Shown: positions 28,001 through 41,460 of the stretch, piece by piece
Layout of the letters: each line of letters opens with the position of its first letter
Position numbering within the stretch: position 1 is the stretch's first letter
Assembly: GCA_023614405.1 (NCBI GenBank)
Contig: CM042696.1
Coordinates: 334,047,211 to 334,111,210 of the forward strand
Direction: 5' to 3'
Source of the DNA: Avena insularis
Lineage: Eukaryota; Streptophyta; Magnoliopsida; Poales; Poaceae
DNA: 64,000 nucleotides
The notes under the pieces: model-generated
What the model was told of the DNA's origin: nothing
Database searches by the model: none
Seen by the model: only the letters and a program-made list of their open reading frames with translations
Made by a program: the position numbers and the translations under genes

Positions 28001-29010
28001 TTTTCACATACCACATATGGATCCACCGGTGTCATTGCATGTGTGTTCTCTTCAGAGACCACACATGGATCCACCAAAGTCATTGGATGTGTGTTCTTTT
28101 TACTAACAACAACTTGAGTCATTTCATGACTATTCTTTTCACATACCACATATGGATCCACCAGTGTCATTGAAATGTGTGTTCTTCTTATTAACCACGG
28201 CTAGAGTCATTGCATGTGTGTTCTCTTCAGAGACCATAAATGGAACCACCAGTGTCATTGCATGTGTGTTCTTTTTTACTAGCAACAACTGGAATCATTG
28301 CATGTGTGTTCTTTTCACATACCACATATGGATCCACCAGAGTCATTGAAATGTCTGTTCTCTTCAGGGACCACACATGGATCCACCAGTATTATTGCAT
28401 GTGTGTTCTTTTTACTAACAACAACTGGAGTCATTTCATGACTATTCTTTTCACATACCACATATGGATCCACCAGTGTCATTGAAACGTGTGTTATTTT
28501 CATTAACCACAGCTAGAGTCATTGCATGTGTGTTCTCTTCAGAGACCACACATGGATCCACCAGTGTCATTGCATGTGTGTTATTTTTACTAACAACAAC
28601 TAGAGTCATTGCATGTGTGTTCTTTTCACATACCACATATGGATCCACCAGTGTCATTGAAACGTGTGTTCTCTTCAGAGACCACACATGGATCCACCAA
28701 TGTCATTGCATGTGTGTTCTTTTTACTGACAACAACTGGAGTCATTGCATGTGTGTTCTTTTCCCATACCACATATGGATCCACCAGTGTCATTGAAATG
28801 TGTGTTCTTCTTCAGAGACCACACATGGATCCACCAATGTCATTGCATGTGTGTTCTTTTTACTAACAACAACTAGAGTCATTTCATGTGTTTTTTTTTC
28901 ACATACCACATATGGATCCACCAGTGTCATTGCATGTGTGTTCTCTTCAGAGACCGCACATGGATCCACTAGTGTCATTGGATGTGTGTTCTTTTTACTA
29001 ACAACAACTT
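25090..29010. repeat. 1069-bp higher-order repeat, about 3.5 copies
   Basis: Landmarks recur every 1069 bp: 26039/27108, 26177/27246/28315 and 27382/28451, with partial copies on each side (25403/26471 at 1068 bp). The marker tract CTTTTTTACTAGCAACAACT appears once per unit near 26131, 27200 and 28269. 1069 equals 3 x 311 + 136, so it is a whole number of lower-order units. Confidence 0.82.
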
Positions 29011-29499
29011 GAGTCATTTCATGACTATTCTTTTCACATACCACATATGGATCCACCAGTGTCATTGAGATGTGTGTTCTTCTTATTAACCACAGCTAGA
29101 GTCATTGCATGTGTGTTCTCTTCAGATACCACACATGGATCCACCAGTGTCATTTCATGTGTGTTCTTTTTACTAGCAACAACTAGAGTCATTGCATGTG
29201 TGTTCTTTTCACATAACACATATGGATCCAAAAGAGTCATTGAAATGTCTGTTCTCTTCAGAGACCACACATGGATCCACCAGTATCATTGCATGTGTGT
29301 TCTTTTTACTAACAACAACTAGAGTCATTTCATGACTATTCTTTTCACATACCACATATGGATCCACCAGTGTCATTGAAACATGTGTTCTTTTCATTAA
29401 CCACAGCTAGAGTCATTGCATGTGTGTTCTCTTCAGAGACCACACATGGATCCACCAGTGTCATTGCATGTTAGTTATTTTTACTAACAATAACTAGAG

Positions 29500-32400
29500 T
29501 CATTGCATGTGTGTTCTTTTCACATACCACATATGGATCCACCAGTGTCATTGAAATGTGTGTTCTCTTTAGAGACCACACATGGATCCACCAATGTCAT
29601 TGCATGTGTGTTCTTTTTACTGACAACAATTGGAGTCATTGCATGTGTGTTCTTTTCACATACCACATATGGATCCACCAGTGCCATTGAAATATGTGTT
29701 CTCTTTAGAGACCACACATGGATCCACGAATGTCATTGCATGTGTGTTCTTTTTACTAACAACAACTGGAGTCATTTCATGTGTGTTCTTTTCACATACC
29801 ACATATGGATCCACCAGTGTCATTGCATGTGTGTTCTCTTCAGAGACCACACATGGATCCACTAGTGTCATTGGATGTGTGTTCTTTTTACTAACAACAA
29901 CTTGAGTCATTTCATGACTATTCTTTTCACAAACCACATATGGATCCACCAGTGTCATTGAAATGTGAGTTCTTCTCATTAACCACAGCTAGAGTCATTG
30001 CATGTGTGTTCTCTTCAGAGACAACACATGGATCCACTAGTGACATCGCATGTGTGTTCTTTTTACTAACAACAACTGGAGTCATTGTATGTGTGTTCTT
30101 TTCACATACCACATATGGATCCACCAGTGTCATTGAAATGTGTGTTCTTCTCATTAACCACAGCTAGAGTCATTGCATGTGTGTTCTCCCCAGAGACCAC
30201 ACATGGATCCACCAGTGTCATTGCATGTGTGTTCTTTTTACTAACGACAACTGGAGTCATTGCATGTGTGTTCTTTTCACATACCACATAAGGATCCACC
30301 AGTGTCATCGAAATGTGTGTACTCTTCAGAGACCACACATGGATCCACCAAAGGTCATTGCATGTGTGTTCTTTTTACTAACAACTTGAGTCATTGCATG
30401 TGTGTTCTTTTCACATAACACATATGGATCCACCGGTCATTGAAGTGTGTGTTCTTCTCATTAACCATAGCTAGAGTCATTGCATGTGTGTTCTTTAGAG
30501 ACCACATGGATCCACTAGTGTCATTGCATGTGTGTTCTTTTTACTAACAACAACTGGAGTCATTGCATGTGTGTTCTTTTCACATACCACATATGGATCC
30601 ACCAGTGCCATTGAAATGTGTGTTCTCTTCAGAGACCACACATGGATCCACCATTGTCATTGCATGTGTGGTCTTTTTACTAACAACAACTGGATTCATG
30701 GCATGTGTGTTCTTTTCACATACCACATATGGATCCACCAATGTCATTGAAGTGTGTGTTCTTCTCATTAACCACAGCTAGAGTCATTGCATGTGTGTTC
30801 TCATCAGAGACCACACATGGATCCACCAGTGTCATTGCATGTGTGTTCTCTTCAAAGACCACACATGGATCCACCAGTGTCATTGCATGTGTGTTCTTTT
30901 TACTAACAACAACTAGAGTCATTGCATGTGTGTTCTCTTCAGAGACCACACATGGATCCACCAGTGTCATTGCATGTGTGTTCTTTTTACTAATGACAAC
31001 TAGAGTCATTGCATGTGTGTTCTTTTCACATACCACATATGGATCCACCAGTGTCATTGAAATGTGTGTTCTCTTCAGAGACCACACATGGATCCACCAA
31101 TGTCATTGCATGTGTGTTCTTTTTACTGACAACAACTGGAGTCATTGCATGTGTGTTCTTTTCACATACCACATATGGATCCACCAGTGCCATTGAAATG
31201 TGTGTTCTCTTTAGAGACCACACATGGATCCACGAATGTCATTGCATGTGTGTTCTTTTTACTAACAACAACTGGAGTCATTTCATGTGTGTTCTTTTCA
31301 CATACCACATATGGATCCACCAGTGTCATTGCATGTGTGTTCTCTTCAGAGACCACACATGGATCCACTAGTGTCATTGGATGTGTGTTCTTTTTACTAA
31401 CAACAACTTGAGTCATTTCATGACTATTCTTTTCACAAACCACATATGGATCCACCAGTGTCATTGAAATGTGAGTTCTTCTCATTAACCACAGCTAGAG
31501 TCATTGCATGTGTGTTCTCTTCAGAGACAACACATGGATCCACTAGTGACATCGCATGTGTGTTCTTTTTACTAACAACAACTGGAGTCATTGTATGTGT
31601 GTTCTTTTCACATACCACATATGGATCCACCAGTGTCATTGAAATGTGTGTTCTTCTCATTAACCACAGCTAGAGTCATTGCATGTGTGTTCTCTCCAGA
31701 GACCACACATGGATCCACCAGTGTCATTGCATGTGTGTTCTTTTTACTAACGACAACTGGAGTCATTGCATGTGTGTTCTTTTCACATACCACATAAGGA
31801 TCCACCAGTGTCATCGAAATGTGTGTACTCTTCAGAGACCACACATGGATCCACCAGTGTCATTGCATGTGTGTTCTTTTTACTAACAACAACTTGAGTC
31901 ATTGCATGTGTGTTCTTTTCACATAACACATATGGATCCACCAGTGTCATTGAAGTGTGTGTTCTTCTCATTAACCATAGCTAGAGTCATTGCATGTGTG
32001 TTCTCTTTAGAGACCACACATGGATCCACTAGTGTCATTGCATGTGTGTTCTTTTTACTAACAACAACTGGAGTCATTGCATGTGTGTTCTTTTCACATA
32101 CCACATATGGATCCACCAGTGCCATTGAAATGTGTGTTCTCTTCAGAGACCACACATGGATCCACCATTGTCATTGCATGTGTGGTCTTTTTACTAACAA
32201 CAACTGGATTCATGGCATGTGTGTTCTTTTCACATACCACATATGGATCCACCAATGTCATTGAAGTGTGTGTTCTTCTCATTAACCACAGCTAGAGTCA
32301 TTGCATGTGTGTTCTCATCAGAGACCACACATGGATCCACCAGTGTCATTGCATGTGTGTTCTCTTCAAAGACCACACATGGATCCACCAGTGTCATTGC

Positions 32401-32605
32401 ATGTGTGTTCTTTTTACTAACAACAACTAGAGTCATTGCATGTGTGTTCTCTTCAGAGACCACACATGGATCCACCAGTGTCATTGCATGTGTGTTCTTT
32501 TTACTAATGACAACTAGAGTCATTGCATGTGTGTTCTTTTCACATACCACATATGGATCCACCAGTGTCATTGAAATGTGTGTTATCTTCAGAGACCACA
32601 CATGG
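29500..32605. repeat. 1.51-kb tandem segmental duplication, two copies
   Basis: The first copy (about 29500-31005) and the second (about 31006-32605) match at an offset of 1506 bp at the left and 1514 bp at the right. The 8-bp change comes from small losses in copy 1 near 30350-30510: ACCAAAGGTCATT, CCGGTCATTGAAG, and a shortened TTCTTTAGAGACCACATGG. Shared rare variants such as TCTCCCCAGAG/TCTCTCCAGAG and ACATAAGGATCC confirm common descent. Confidence 0.85.
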
Positions 32606-33165
32606 ATCCACCAGTGTCATTGCATGTGTGTTCTTTTTACTAACAACAACTTGAGTCATGGCATGTGTGTTCTTTTCACATACCACATATGGATCCACCA
32701 GTGTCATTGAAGTGTGTGTTCTTCTCATTAACCACAGCTAGAGTCATTGCATGTGTTTTCTCATCAGAGACCACACATGGATCCACCAGTGTCATTGCAT
32801 GTGTGTTCTTTTTACTAACAACAACTAGAGTCATTGCATGTCTGTTCTTTTCACATACCACATATGGATCCACCGGTGCCATTGAAATGTGTGTTCTCTT
32901 CAGAGACCACACATAGATCCACCAGTGTCATTGCACGTGTGCTCTTTTTACTAACAACAACTGGATTCATTGCATGTATGTTCTTTTCACATACCACATA
33001 TGGATCCACCAGTGTCATTGCATGTGTGTTCTCTTCAAAGACCACACATGGATCCACCAGTGTCATTAAATGTGTGTTCTTTTTACTAACAACAACTGGA
33101 GTCGTTGCATGTGTGTTCTTTTCACATACCACATATGGATCCACCTGTGTCATTGAAATGTGTGT

Positions 33166-34260
33166 TCTTCTCATTGACCACAGGTAGAGTCATTGCTTGT
33201 GTGTTCTCTTCAGAGACCACACATGGATCCACCAGTGTCATTGCATGTGTGTTGTTTTTACTAACAACAACTAGAGTCATTTCATGACTATTCTTTTCAC
33301 ATACCACATATGGATCCACTGGTGTCATTGAAATGTGTGTTCTTTTCATTAACCACAGCTAGAGTCATTGCATGTGTGTTCTCTTCAGAGACCACACATA
33401 GATCCACCAGTGTCATTGTTTGTGTGTTATTTTTACTAACAACAACTGGAGTCATTGCATGTGTGTTCTTTTCACATACCACATATGGATACACCAGTGT
33501 CATTGAAATGTGTGTTCTCTTCAGAGCCCACACATGGATCCACCAGTGTCATTGCATGTGTGTTCTTTTTACTACAACAACTGGAGTCATTGCATGTCTG
33601 TTATTTTCACATACCACATATGGATCCACCAGTGTCATTGAAATGTGTGTTCGTCTCATTAACCACAGCTAGAGTCATTGCATGTGTGTTCTCTTCAGAG
33701 ACCACACATGGATCCACCAACGTCATTGCATGTGTATTCTTTTTACTAACAATAATTGGAGTCATTGCATGTGTGTTCTTTTCACATTCCACATATGGAT
33801 CCACTAGTGTCATTGAAATGTGTGTTCTCTTTAGAGACCACACATGGATCCACAAATGTCATTGCATGTGTGTTCTTTTTACTAACAACAACTGGAGTCA
33901 TTTCATGTGTGTTCTTTTCACATACCACATATGGATCCACCAGTGTCATTGCATGTGTGTTCTCTTTAGAGACCACACATGGATCCACTAGTGTCATTGG
34001 ATGTGTGTTCTTTTTACTAACAACAACTTGAGTCATTTCATGACTATTCTTTTCACATACCACATATGGATCCACCAGTGTCATTGAAATGTGTGTTCTT
34101 CTCATTAACCACAGCTAGAGTCATTGCATGTGTGTTCTCTTCAGAGACAACACATGGATCCACTAGTGTCATTGCATGTGTGTTCTTTTTACTAACAACA
34201 ACTAGAGTCGTTACATGTGTGTTCTTTTCACATACCACATATGGATCCACCAAAGTCATT
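33166..34260. repeat. 1.1-kb segment duplicated at distance (partner 37766-38856)
   Basis: An identical module order, with the rare tract CTCATTGACCACAGGTAGAG, starts at about 33171 and again at about 37771 (offset 4600, drifting to 4596). This is a dispersed copy, not a neighbour, so it was carried by a larger rearrangement of the array. Confidence 0.78.
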
Positions 34261-35580
34261 GAAATGTGTGTTCTCTTCAGAGACCACACATGGATCCACC
34301 AGTGTCATTGCATGTGTGTTCTTTTTACTAACAAAAACTGGAGTCATTTCATGTGTGTTCTTTTCACATACCACATATGGATCCACCTGTGTCATTGAAA
34401 TCTGTGTTCTTCTCATTAACCACAACTAGAGTCATTGCATGTGTGTTCTCTTCAAAGACCACACATGGATCCACCAGTATGTCATTGCATGTGTGTTCTT
34501 TTTACTAACAACAACTTGAGTCATTGCATGTGTGTTCTTTTCAAATACCACATATGGATCCACCTGTGTCATTGAAATGTGTGTTCTCTTCAGAGCCCAC
34601 ACATGGATCCACCAGTGTCATTGCATGTGTGTTCTTTTTACTACAACAACTGGAGTCATTGCATGTCTGTTATTTTCACATACCACATATGGATCCACCA
34701 GTGTCATTGAAATGTGTGTTCTTCTCATTAACCACAGCTAGAGTCATTGCATGTGTGTTCTCTTCAGAGACCACACATGGATCCACCAACGTCATTGCAT
34801 GTGTATTCTTTTTACTAACAATAATTGGAGTCATTGCATGTGTGTTCTTTTCACATTCCACATATGGATCCACTAGTGTCATTGAAATGTGTGTTCTCTT
34901 TAGAGACCACACATGGATCCACGAATGTCATTGCATGTATGTTCTTTTTACTAACAACAACTGGAGTCATTTCATGTGTGTTCTTTTCACATACCACATA
35001 TGGATCCACCAGTGTCATTGCATGTGTGTTCTCTTTAGAGACCACACATGGATCCACTAGTGTCATTGGATGTGTGTTCTTTTTACTAACAACAACTTGA
35101 GTCATTTCATGACTATTCTTTTCACATACCACATATGGATCCACCAGTGTCATTGAAATGTGTGTTCTTCTCATTAACCACAGCTAGAGTCATTACATGT
35201 GTGTTCTCTTCAGAGACAACACGTGGATCCACTAGTGTCATTGCATGTGTGTTATTTTTACTAACAACAACTAGAGTCGTTACATGTGTGTTCTTTTCAC
35301 ATACCAAATATAGATCCACCAAAGTCATTGAAATGTGTGTTCTCTTCAGAGACCACACATGTATCCACCAGTGTCATTGCATGTGTGTTCTTTTTACTAA
35401 CAAAAACTGGAGTCATTTCATGTGTGTTCTTTTCACATACCACATATGGATCCACCTGTGTCATTGAAATCTGTGTTCTTCTCATTAACCACAACTAGAG
35501 TCATTGCATGTGTGTTCTCTTCAAAGACCACACATGGATCCACCAGTATGTCATTGCATGTGTGTTCTTTTTACTAACAA
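33430..35580. repeat. 1069-bp tandem duplication, two copies, in a second location
   Basis: Landmarks 33455/34524, 33756/34825, 34053/35122 and 34228/35297 are each 1069 bp apart. The rare insertion CCAGTATGTCATT is present in both copies (about 34476 and 35545). The length equals the unit seen at 25-29 kb, although the module variants differ. Confidence 0.85.
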
Positions 35581-35584
35581 CAAC

Positions 35585-37766
35585 TTGAGTCATTGCATGT
35601 TTGTTCTTTTCACATACCACATATGGATCCACCAGTGTCATTGAAATGTGTGTTCTTCTCATTAACCACAGCTAGAGTCATTGCATGTGTGTTATCTTCA
35701 GAGACCACACATGGATCCACCAGTGTCATTGCATGTGTTCTCTTTTTACTAACAACAACTGGAGTCATTGCATGTGTGTTCTTTTCACATACCACATATG
35801 GATCCACCAGTGTCATTAAAATGTGTGTTCTCTTCACATACCACATATGGATCCACCAGTGCCATTGAAATGTGTGTTCTCTTCAGAGACCACACATGGA
35901 TCCACCAGTGTCATTGCATGTGTGCTCTTTTTACTAACAACAACTGGATTCATTGTATGTATGTTCTTTTCACATACCACATATGGATCCACCAGTGTCA
36001 TTGCATGTGTGTTCTCTTCAAAGACCACACATGGATCCACCAGTGTCATTGCATATGTTTTCTTTTTACTAACAACAACTAGAGTCATTGCATGTGTGTT
36101 CTTTTTACATACCACATACGGATCCAACTGTGTCATTGAAATGTGTGTTCTTCTCATTAACCACAGCTAGAGTCATTGCATGTGTGTTCTCTTCAGAGAC
36201 CACACATGGATCCACTAGTGTCATTGCATGTGTGTTCTTTTTACTAACAACAACTAGAGTCATTTCATGACTATTCTTTTCACATACCACATATGGATCC
36301 ACCAATGTCATTGAAATGTGTGTTCTTCTCATTAACCACAGCTAGAGTCATTGGATGTGTGTTCTGTTTAGAGACCACACATGGATCCACCTGTGTCATT
36401 GCATGTGTGTTATTTTTACTTACAACAACTGGAGTCATTGCATGTGTGTTCTTTTCACATACCACATATGGATCCACCAGTGTCATTGAAATGTGTGTTC
36501 TCTTCAGATTCCACACATGGATCCACCAGTGTCATTGCATGTGTGTTCTTTTTACTGACAACAACTGGAGTCATTGCATGTGTGTTCTTTTCACATACCA
36601 CATATGGATCCACCAGTGTCATTGAAATGTGCGTTCTTCTCATTAACCACACCTAGAGTCATTGCATGTGTGTTAGCATCATTGCATGTGTTTTTTACTA
36701 ACAACAATTGGAGTCATTGCATGTGTGTTCTTTTCACATACCATATATGGATCCACTAGTGTCATTGAAATGTGTGTTCTCTTCAGAGACCACACATGGA
36801 TCCACCAATGTCATTGCATGTGTGTTCTTTTTACTAACAACAACTAGAGTCATTTCATATGTGTTCTTTTCACATACCACATATGGATCCACCAGTGTCA
36901 TTGCATGGGTGTTCTCTTCAGAGACCACACATGGATCCACTAGTGTCATTGGATGTGTGTTCCTTTTACTAACAACAACTTGACTCATTTCGTGACTATT
37001 CTTTTCACATACCACATATGGATGCACCAGTGTCATTGAAATGTATGTTCTTCTCATTAACCACATCTAGAGTCATTGCATGTGTGTTCTCTTCAGAGAC
37101 CACACATGGATCCACCAGTGTCATTGCACGTGTGTTCTTTTTACTAACAACAACTGGAGTCATTTCATGACTATTCTTTTCACATACCACATATGGATCC
37201 ACAAGTGTCATTGAAATGTGTGTTCTCTTCATAGACCACACATGGATCCACCAGTGTCATTCTATGTGTGCGCTTTTTACTAACAACAACTGGATTCATT
37301 GCATGTATGTTCTTTTCACATACCACATATGGATCCACCAGTGTAATTGCATGTGTGTTCTCTTCAAAGACCACACATGGATCCACCAGTGTCATTGCAT
37401 GTGTGTTATTTTTGCTAACAACAACTGGAGTCATTGCATGTGTATTCTTTTCACATAGCACATATGGATCCACCAGAGTCATTGAAATGTGTGTTCTCTT
37501 TAGAGACCACACATGGATCCACCAATGTCATTGCATGTGTGTTCTTTTTACTAACAACAACTGGAGTCATTGCATGTGTGTTATTTTCACATACCACATA
37601 TGGATCCACCAGTGTCATTGAAATGTGTGTTCTCTTCAGAGACCACACATGGATCCACCAGTGTCATTCCATGTGTGCTCTTTTTACTAACAACAACTGG
37701 ATTCATTGCATGTATGTTCTTTTCACATACCACATATGGATCCACCAGTGTCATTGCATGTGTGTT
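35585..37766. repeat. 2.2-kb segment, copy 1 (partner 38976-41157)
   Basis: It matches the partner at a constant offset of 3391 bp (35610/39001, 36105/39496, 36734/40125, 37180/40571). Both copies share the broken module GTTAGCATCATTGCATGTG at about 36671 and 40062. The match ends where copy 1 switches to the CATTGACCACAGG variant. Confidence 0.83.
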
Positions 37767-38975
37767 CTTCTCATTGACCACAGGTAGAGTCATTGCATGT
37801 GTGTTCTCTTCAGAGACCACACATGGATCCACCAGTGTCATTGCATGTGTGTTGTTTTTACTAACAACAACTAGAGTCATTTCATGACTATTCTTTTCAC
37901 ATACCACATATGGATCCACTGGTGTCATTGAAATGTGTGTTCTTTTCATTAACCACAGTTAGAGTCATTGCATGTGTGTTCTCTTCAGAGACCACACATA
38001 GATCCACCAGTGTCATTGTTTGTGTGTTATTTTTACTAACAACAACTGGAGTCATTGCATGTGTGTTCTTTTCACATACCACATATGGATACACCAGTGT
38101 CATTGAAATGTGTGTTCTCTTCAGAGCCCACACATGGATCCACCAGTGTCATTTCATGTGTGTTCTTTTTACTACAACAACTGGAGTCATTGCATGTCTG
38201 TTATTTTCACATACCACATATGGATCCACCAGTGTCATTGAAATGTGTGTTCTTCTCATTAACCAGCTAGAGTCATTGCATGTGTGTTCTTCAGAGACCA
38301 CACATGGATCCACCAACGTCATTGCATGTGTATTCTTTTTACTAACAATAATTGGAGTCATTGCATGTGTGTTCTTTTCACATTCCACATATGGATCCAC
38401 TAGTGTCATTGAAATGTGTGTTCTCTTTAGAGACCACACATGGATCCATGAATGTCATTGCATGTGTGTTCTTTTTACTAACAACAACTGGAGTCATTTC
38501 ATGTGTGTTCTTTTCACATACCACATATGGATCCACCAGTGTCATTGCATGTGTGTTCTCTTTAGAGACCACACATGGATCCACTAGTGTCATTGGATGT
38601 GTGTTCTTTTTACTAACAACAACTTGAGTCATTTCATGACTATTCTTTTCACATACCACATATGGATCCACCAGTGTCATTGAAATGTGTGTTCTTCTCA
38701 TTAACCACAGCTAGAGTCATTGCATGTGTGTTCTCTTCAGAGACAACACATGGATCCACTAGTGTCATTGCATGTGTGTTCTTTTTACTAACAACAACTA
38801 GAGTCGTTACATGTGTGTTCTTTTCACATACCACATATGGATCCACCAAAGTCATTGAAATCTGTGTTCTTCTCATTAACCACAACTAGAGTCATTGCAT
38901 GTGTGTTCTCTTCAGAGACCACACATGGATCCACCAGTATGTCATTGCATGTGTGTTCTTTTTACTTACAACAAC

Positions 38976-41157
38976 TTGAGTCATTGCATGTGTGTTCTTT
39001 TCACATACCACATATGGATCCACCAGTGTCATTGAAATGTGTGTTCTTCTCATTAACCACAGCTAGAGTCATTGCATGTGTGTTATCTTCAGAGACCACA
39101 CATGGATCCACCAGTGTCATTGCATGTGTTCTCTTTTTACTAACAACAAGTGGAGTCATTGCATGTGTGTTCTTTTCACATACCACATATGGATCCACCA
39201 GTGTCATTAAAATGTGTGTTCTCTTCACATACCACATATGGATCCACCAGTGCCATTGAAATGTGTGTTCTCTTTAGAGACCACACATGGATCCACCAGT
39301 GTCATTGCATGTGTGCTCTTTTTACTAACAACAACTGGATTCATTGTATGTATGTTCTTTTCACATACCACATATGGATCCACCAGTGTCATTGCATGTG
39401 TGTTCTCTTCAAAGACCACACATGGATCCACTAGTGTCATTGCATATGTGTTCTTTTTACTAACAACAACTGGAGTCATTGCATGTGTGTTCTTTTTACA
39501 TACCACATACGGATCCAACTGTGTCATTGAAATGTGTGTTCTTCTCATTAACCACAGCTAGAGTCATTGCATGTGTGTTCTCTTCAGAGACCACACATGG
39601 ATCCACTAGTGTCATTGCATGTGTGTTCTTTTTACTAACAACAACTACAGTCATTTCATGACTATTCTTTTCACATACCACATATGGATCCACCAATGTC
39701 ATTGAAATGTGTGTTCTTCTCATTAACCACAGCTAGAGTCATTGGATGTGTGTTCTGTTTAGAGACCACACATGGATCCACCTGTGTCATTGCATGTGTG
39801 TTATTTTTACTTACAACAACTAGAGTCATTGCATGTGTGTTCTTTTCACATACCACATATGGATCCACCAGTGTCATTGAAATGTGTGTTCTCTTCAGAT
39901 TCCACACATGGATCCACCAGTGTCATTGCATGTGTGTTCTTTTTACTGACAACAACTGGAGTCATTGCATGTGTGTTCTTTTCACATACCACATATGGAT
40001 CCACCAGTGTCATTGAAATGTGCGTTCTTCTCATTAACCACACCTAGAGTCATTGCATGTGTGTTAGCATCATTGCATGTGTTTTTTACTAACAACAATT
40101 GGAGTCATTGCATGTGTGTTCTTTTCACATACCATATATGGATCCACTAGTGTCATTGAAATGTGTGTTCTCTTCAGAGACCACACATGGATCCACCAAT
40201 GTCATTGCATGTGTGTTCTTTTTACTAACAGCAACTAGAGTCATTTCATATGTGTTCTTTTCACATACCACATATGGATCCACCAGTGTCATTGCATGGG
40301 TGTTCTCTTCAGAGACCACACATGGATCCACCAGTGTCATTGGATGTGTGTTCCTTTTACTAACAACAACTTGACTCATTTCATGACTATTCTTTTCACG
40401 TACCACATATGGATGCACCAGTGTCATTGAAATGTATGTTCTTCTCATTAACCACATCTAGAGTCATTGCATGTGTGTTCTCTTCAGAGACCACACATGG
40501 ATCCACCAGTTTCATTGCATGTGTGTTCTTTTTACTAACAACAACTGGAGTCATTTCATGTCTATTCTTTTCACATACCACATATGGATCCACAAGTGTC
40601 ATTGAAATGTGTGTTCTCTTCATAGACCACACATGGATCCACCAGTGTCATTCCATGTGTGCGCTTTTTACTAACAACAACTGGATTCATTGCATGTATG
40701 TTCTTTTCACATACCACATATGGATCCACCAGTGTCATTGCATGTGTGTTCTCTTCAAAGACCACACATGGATCCACCAGTGTCATTGCATGTGTGTTAT
40801 TTTTGCTAACAACAACTGGAGTCATTGCATGTGTATTCTTTTCACATAGCACATATGGATCCACCAGAGTCATTGAAATGTGTGTTCTCTTTAGAGATCA
40901 CACATGGATCCACCAATGTCATTGCATGTGTGTTCTTTTTACTAACAACAACTGGAGTCATTGCATGTGTGTTCTTTTCACATACCACATATGGATCCAC
41001 CAGTGTCATTGAAATGTGTGTTCTCTTCAGAGACCACACATGGATCCACCAGTGTCATTCCATGTGTGCTCTTTTTACTAACAACAACTGGATTCATTGC
41101 ATGTATGTTCTTTTCACATACCACATATGGATCCACCAGTGTCATTGCATGTGTGTT
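38976..41157. repeat. 2.2-kb segment, copy 2
   Basis: This is the downstream partner of 35585-37766 at an offset of 3391 bp. Only scattered single-base differences and a few small-scale changes are visible on reading. Solo LTR 2 lies about 300 bp beyond its end. Confidence 0.83.
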
Positions 41158-41455
41158 CTCTTCAAAGACCACACATGGATCCACCAGTGTCATTGCATGT
41201 GTGTTCTTTTTACTAACAACAACTGGAGTCATTGCATGTGTGTTGTTTTCACATACCACATATGGATCCACCAGTGTCATTACATGTGTGTTCTCTTCAG
41301 AACCCAACTGGAGTCATTACATGACTATTCTTTTCACATACCACATATGGAACCACCAGTGTCATTGAAATGTGTGTTCTTCTCATTACACATAGCTAGA
41401 CTCATTGCATGTGTGTTCTCTTCAGAGACCACACATGGATCCACCAGTGTCATTG

Positions 41456-41460
41456 CATGT
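41456..41460. repeat. Target-site duplication CATGT, left copy
   Basis: CATGT precedes the TG of the 4119-bp LTR and recurs immediately after its terminal CA at 45580-45584. Joining the flanks restores the normal head GCATGTGTGTTCTT. Confidence 0.95.

Larger units (their letters stand above)
6011..41460. repeat. Satellite/minisatellite array, block 2 (35.4 kb)
   Basis: This is the same module set, orientation and 136/175/311-bp higher-order organisation as block 1, uninterrupted between the two solo LTRs. The first five bases are the GTGTT target duplication of solo LTR 1 and the last five the CATGT duplication of solo LTR 2. The block carries several generations of segmental duplication, listed separately. 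A minor 37-bp module F (head GTCATTACATGTGTGTTCTC, tail CCAACTGGA) appears once per large segment. No gene, foreign insert or orientation switch is visible. Canonical modules contain no CG; the rare CG comes from variants such as GGATCGACC and CCAGCGTC. Confidence 0.97.
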
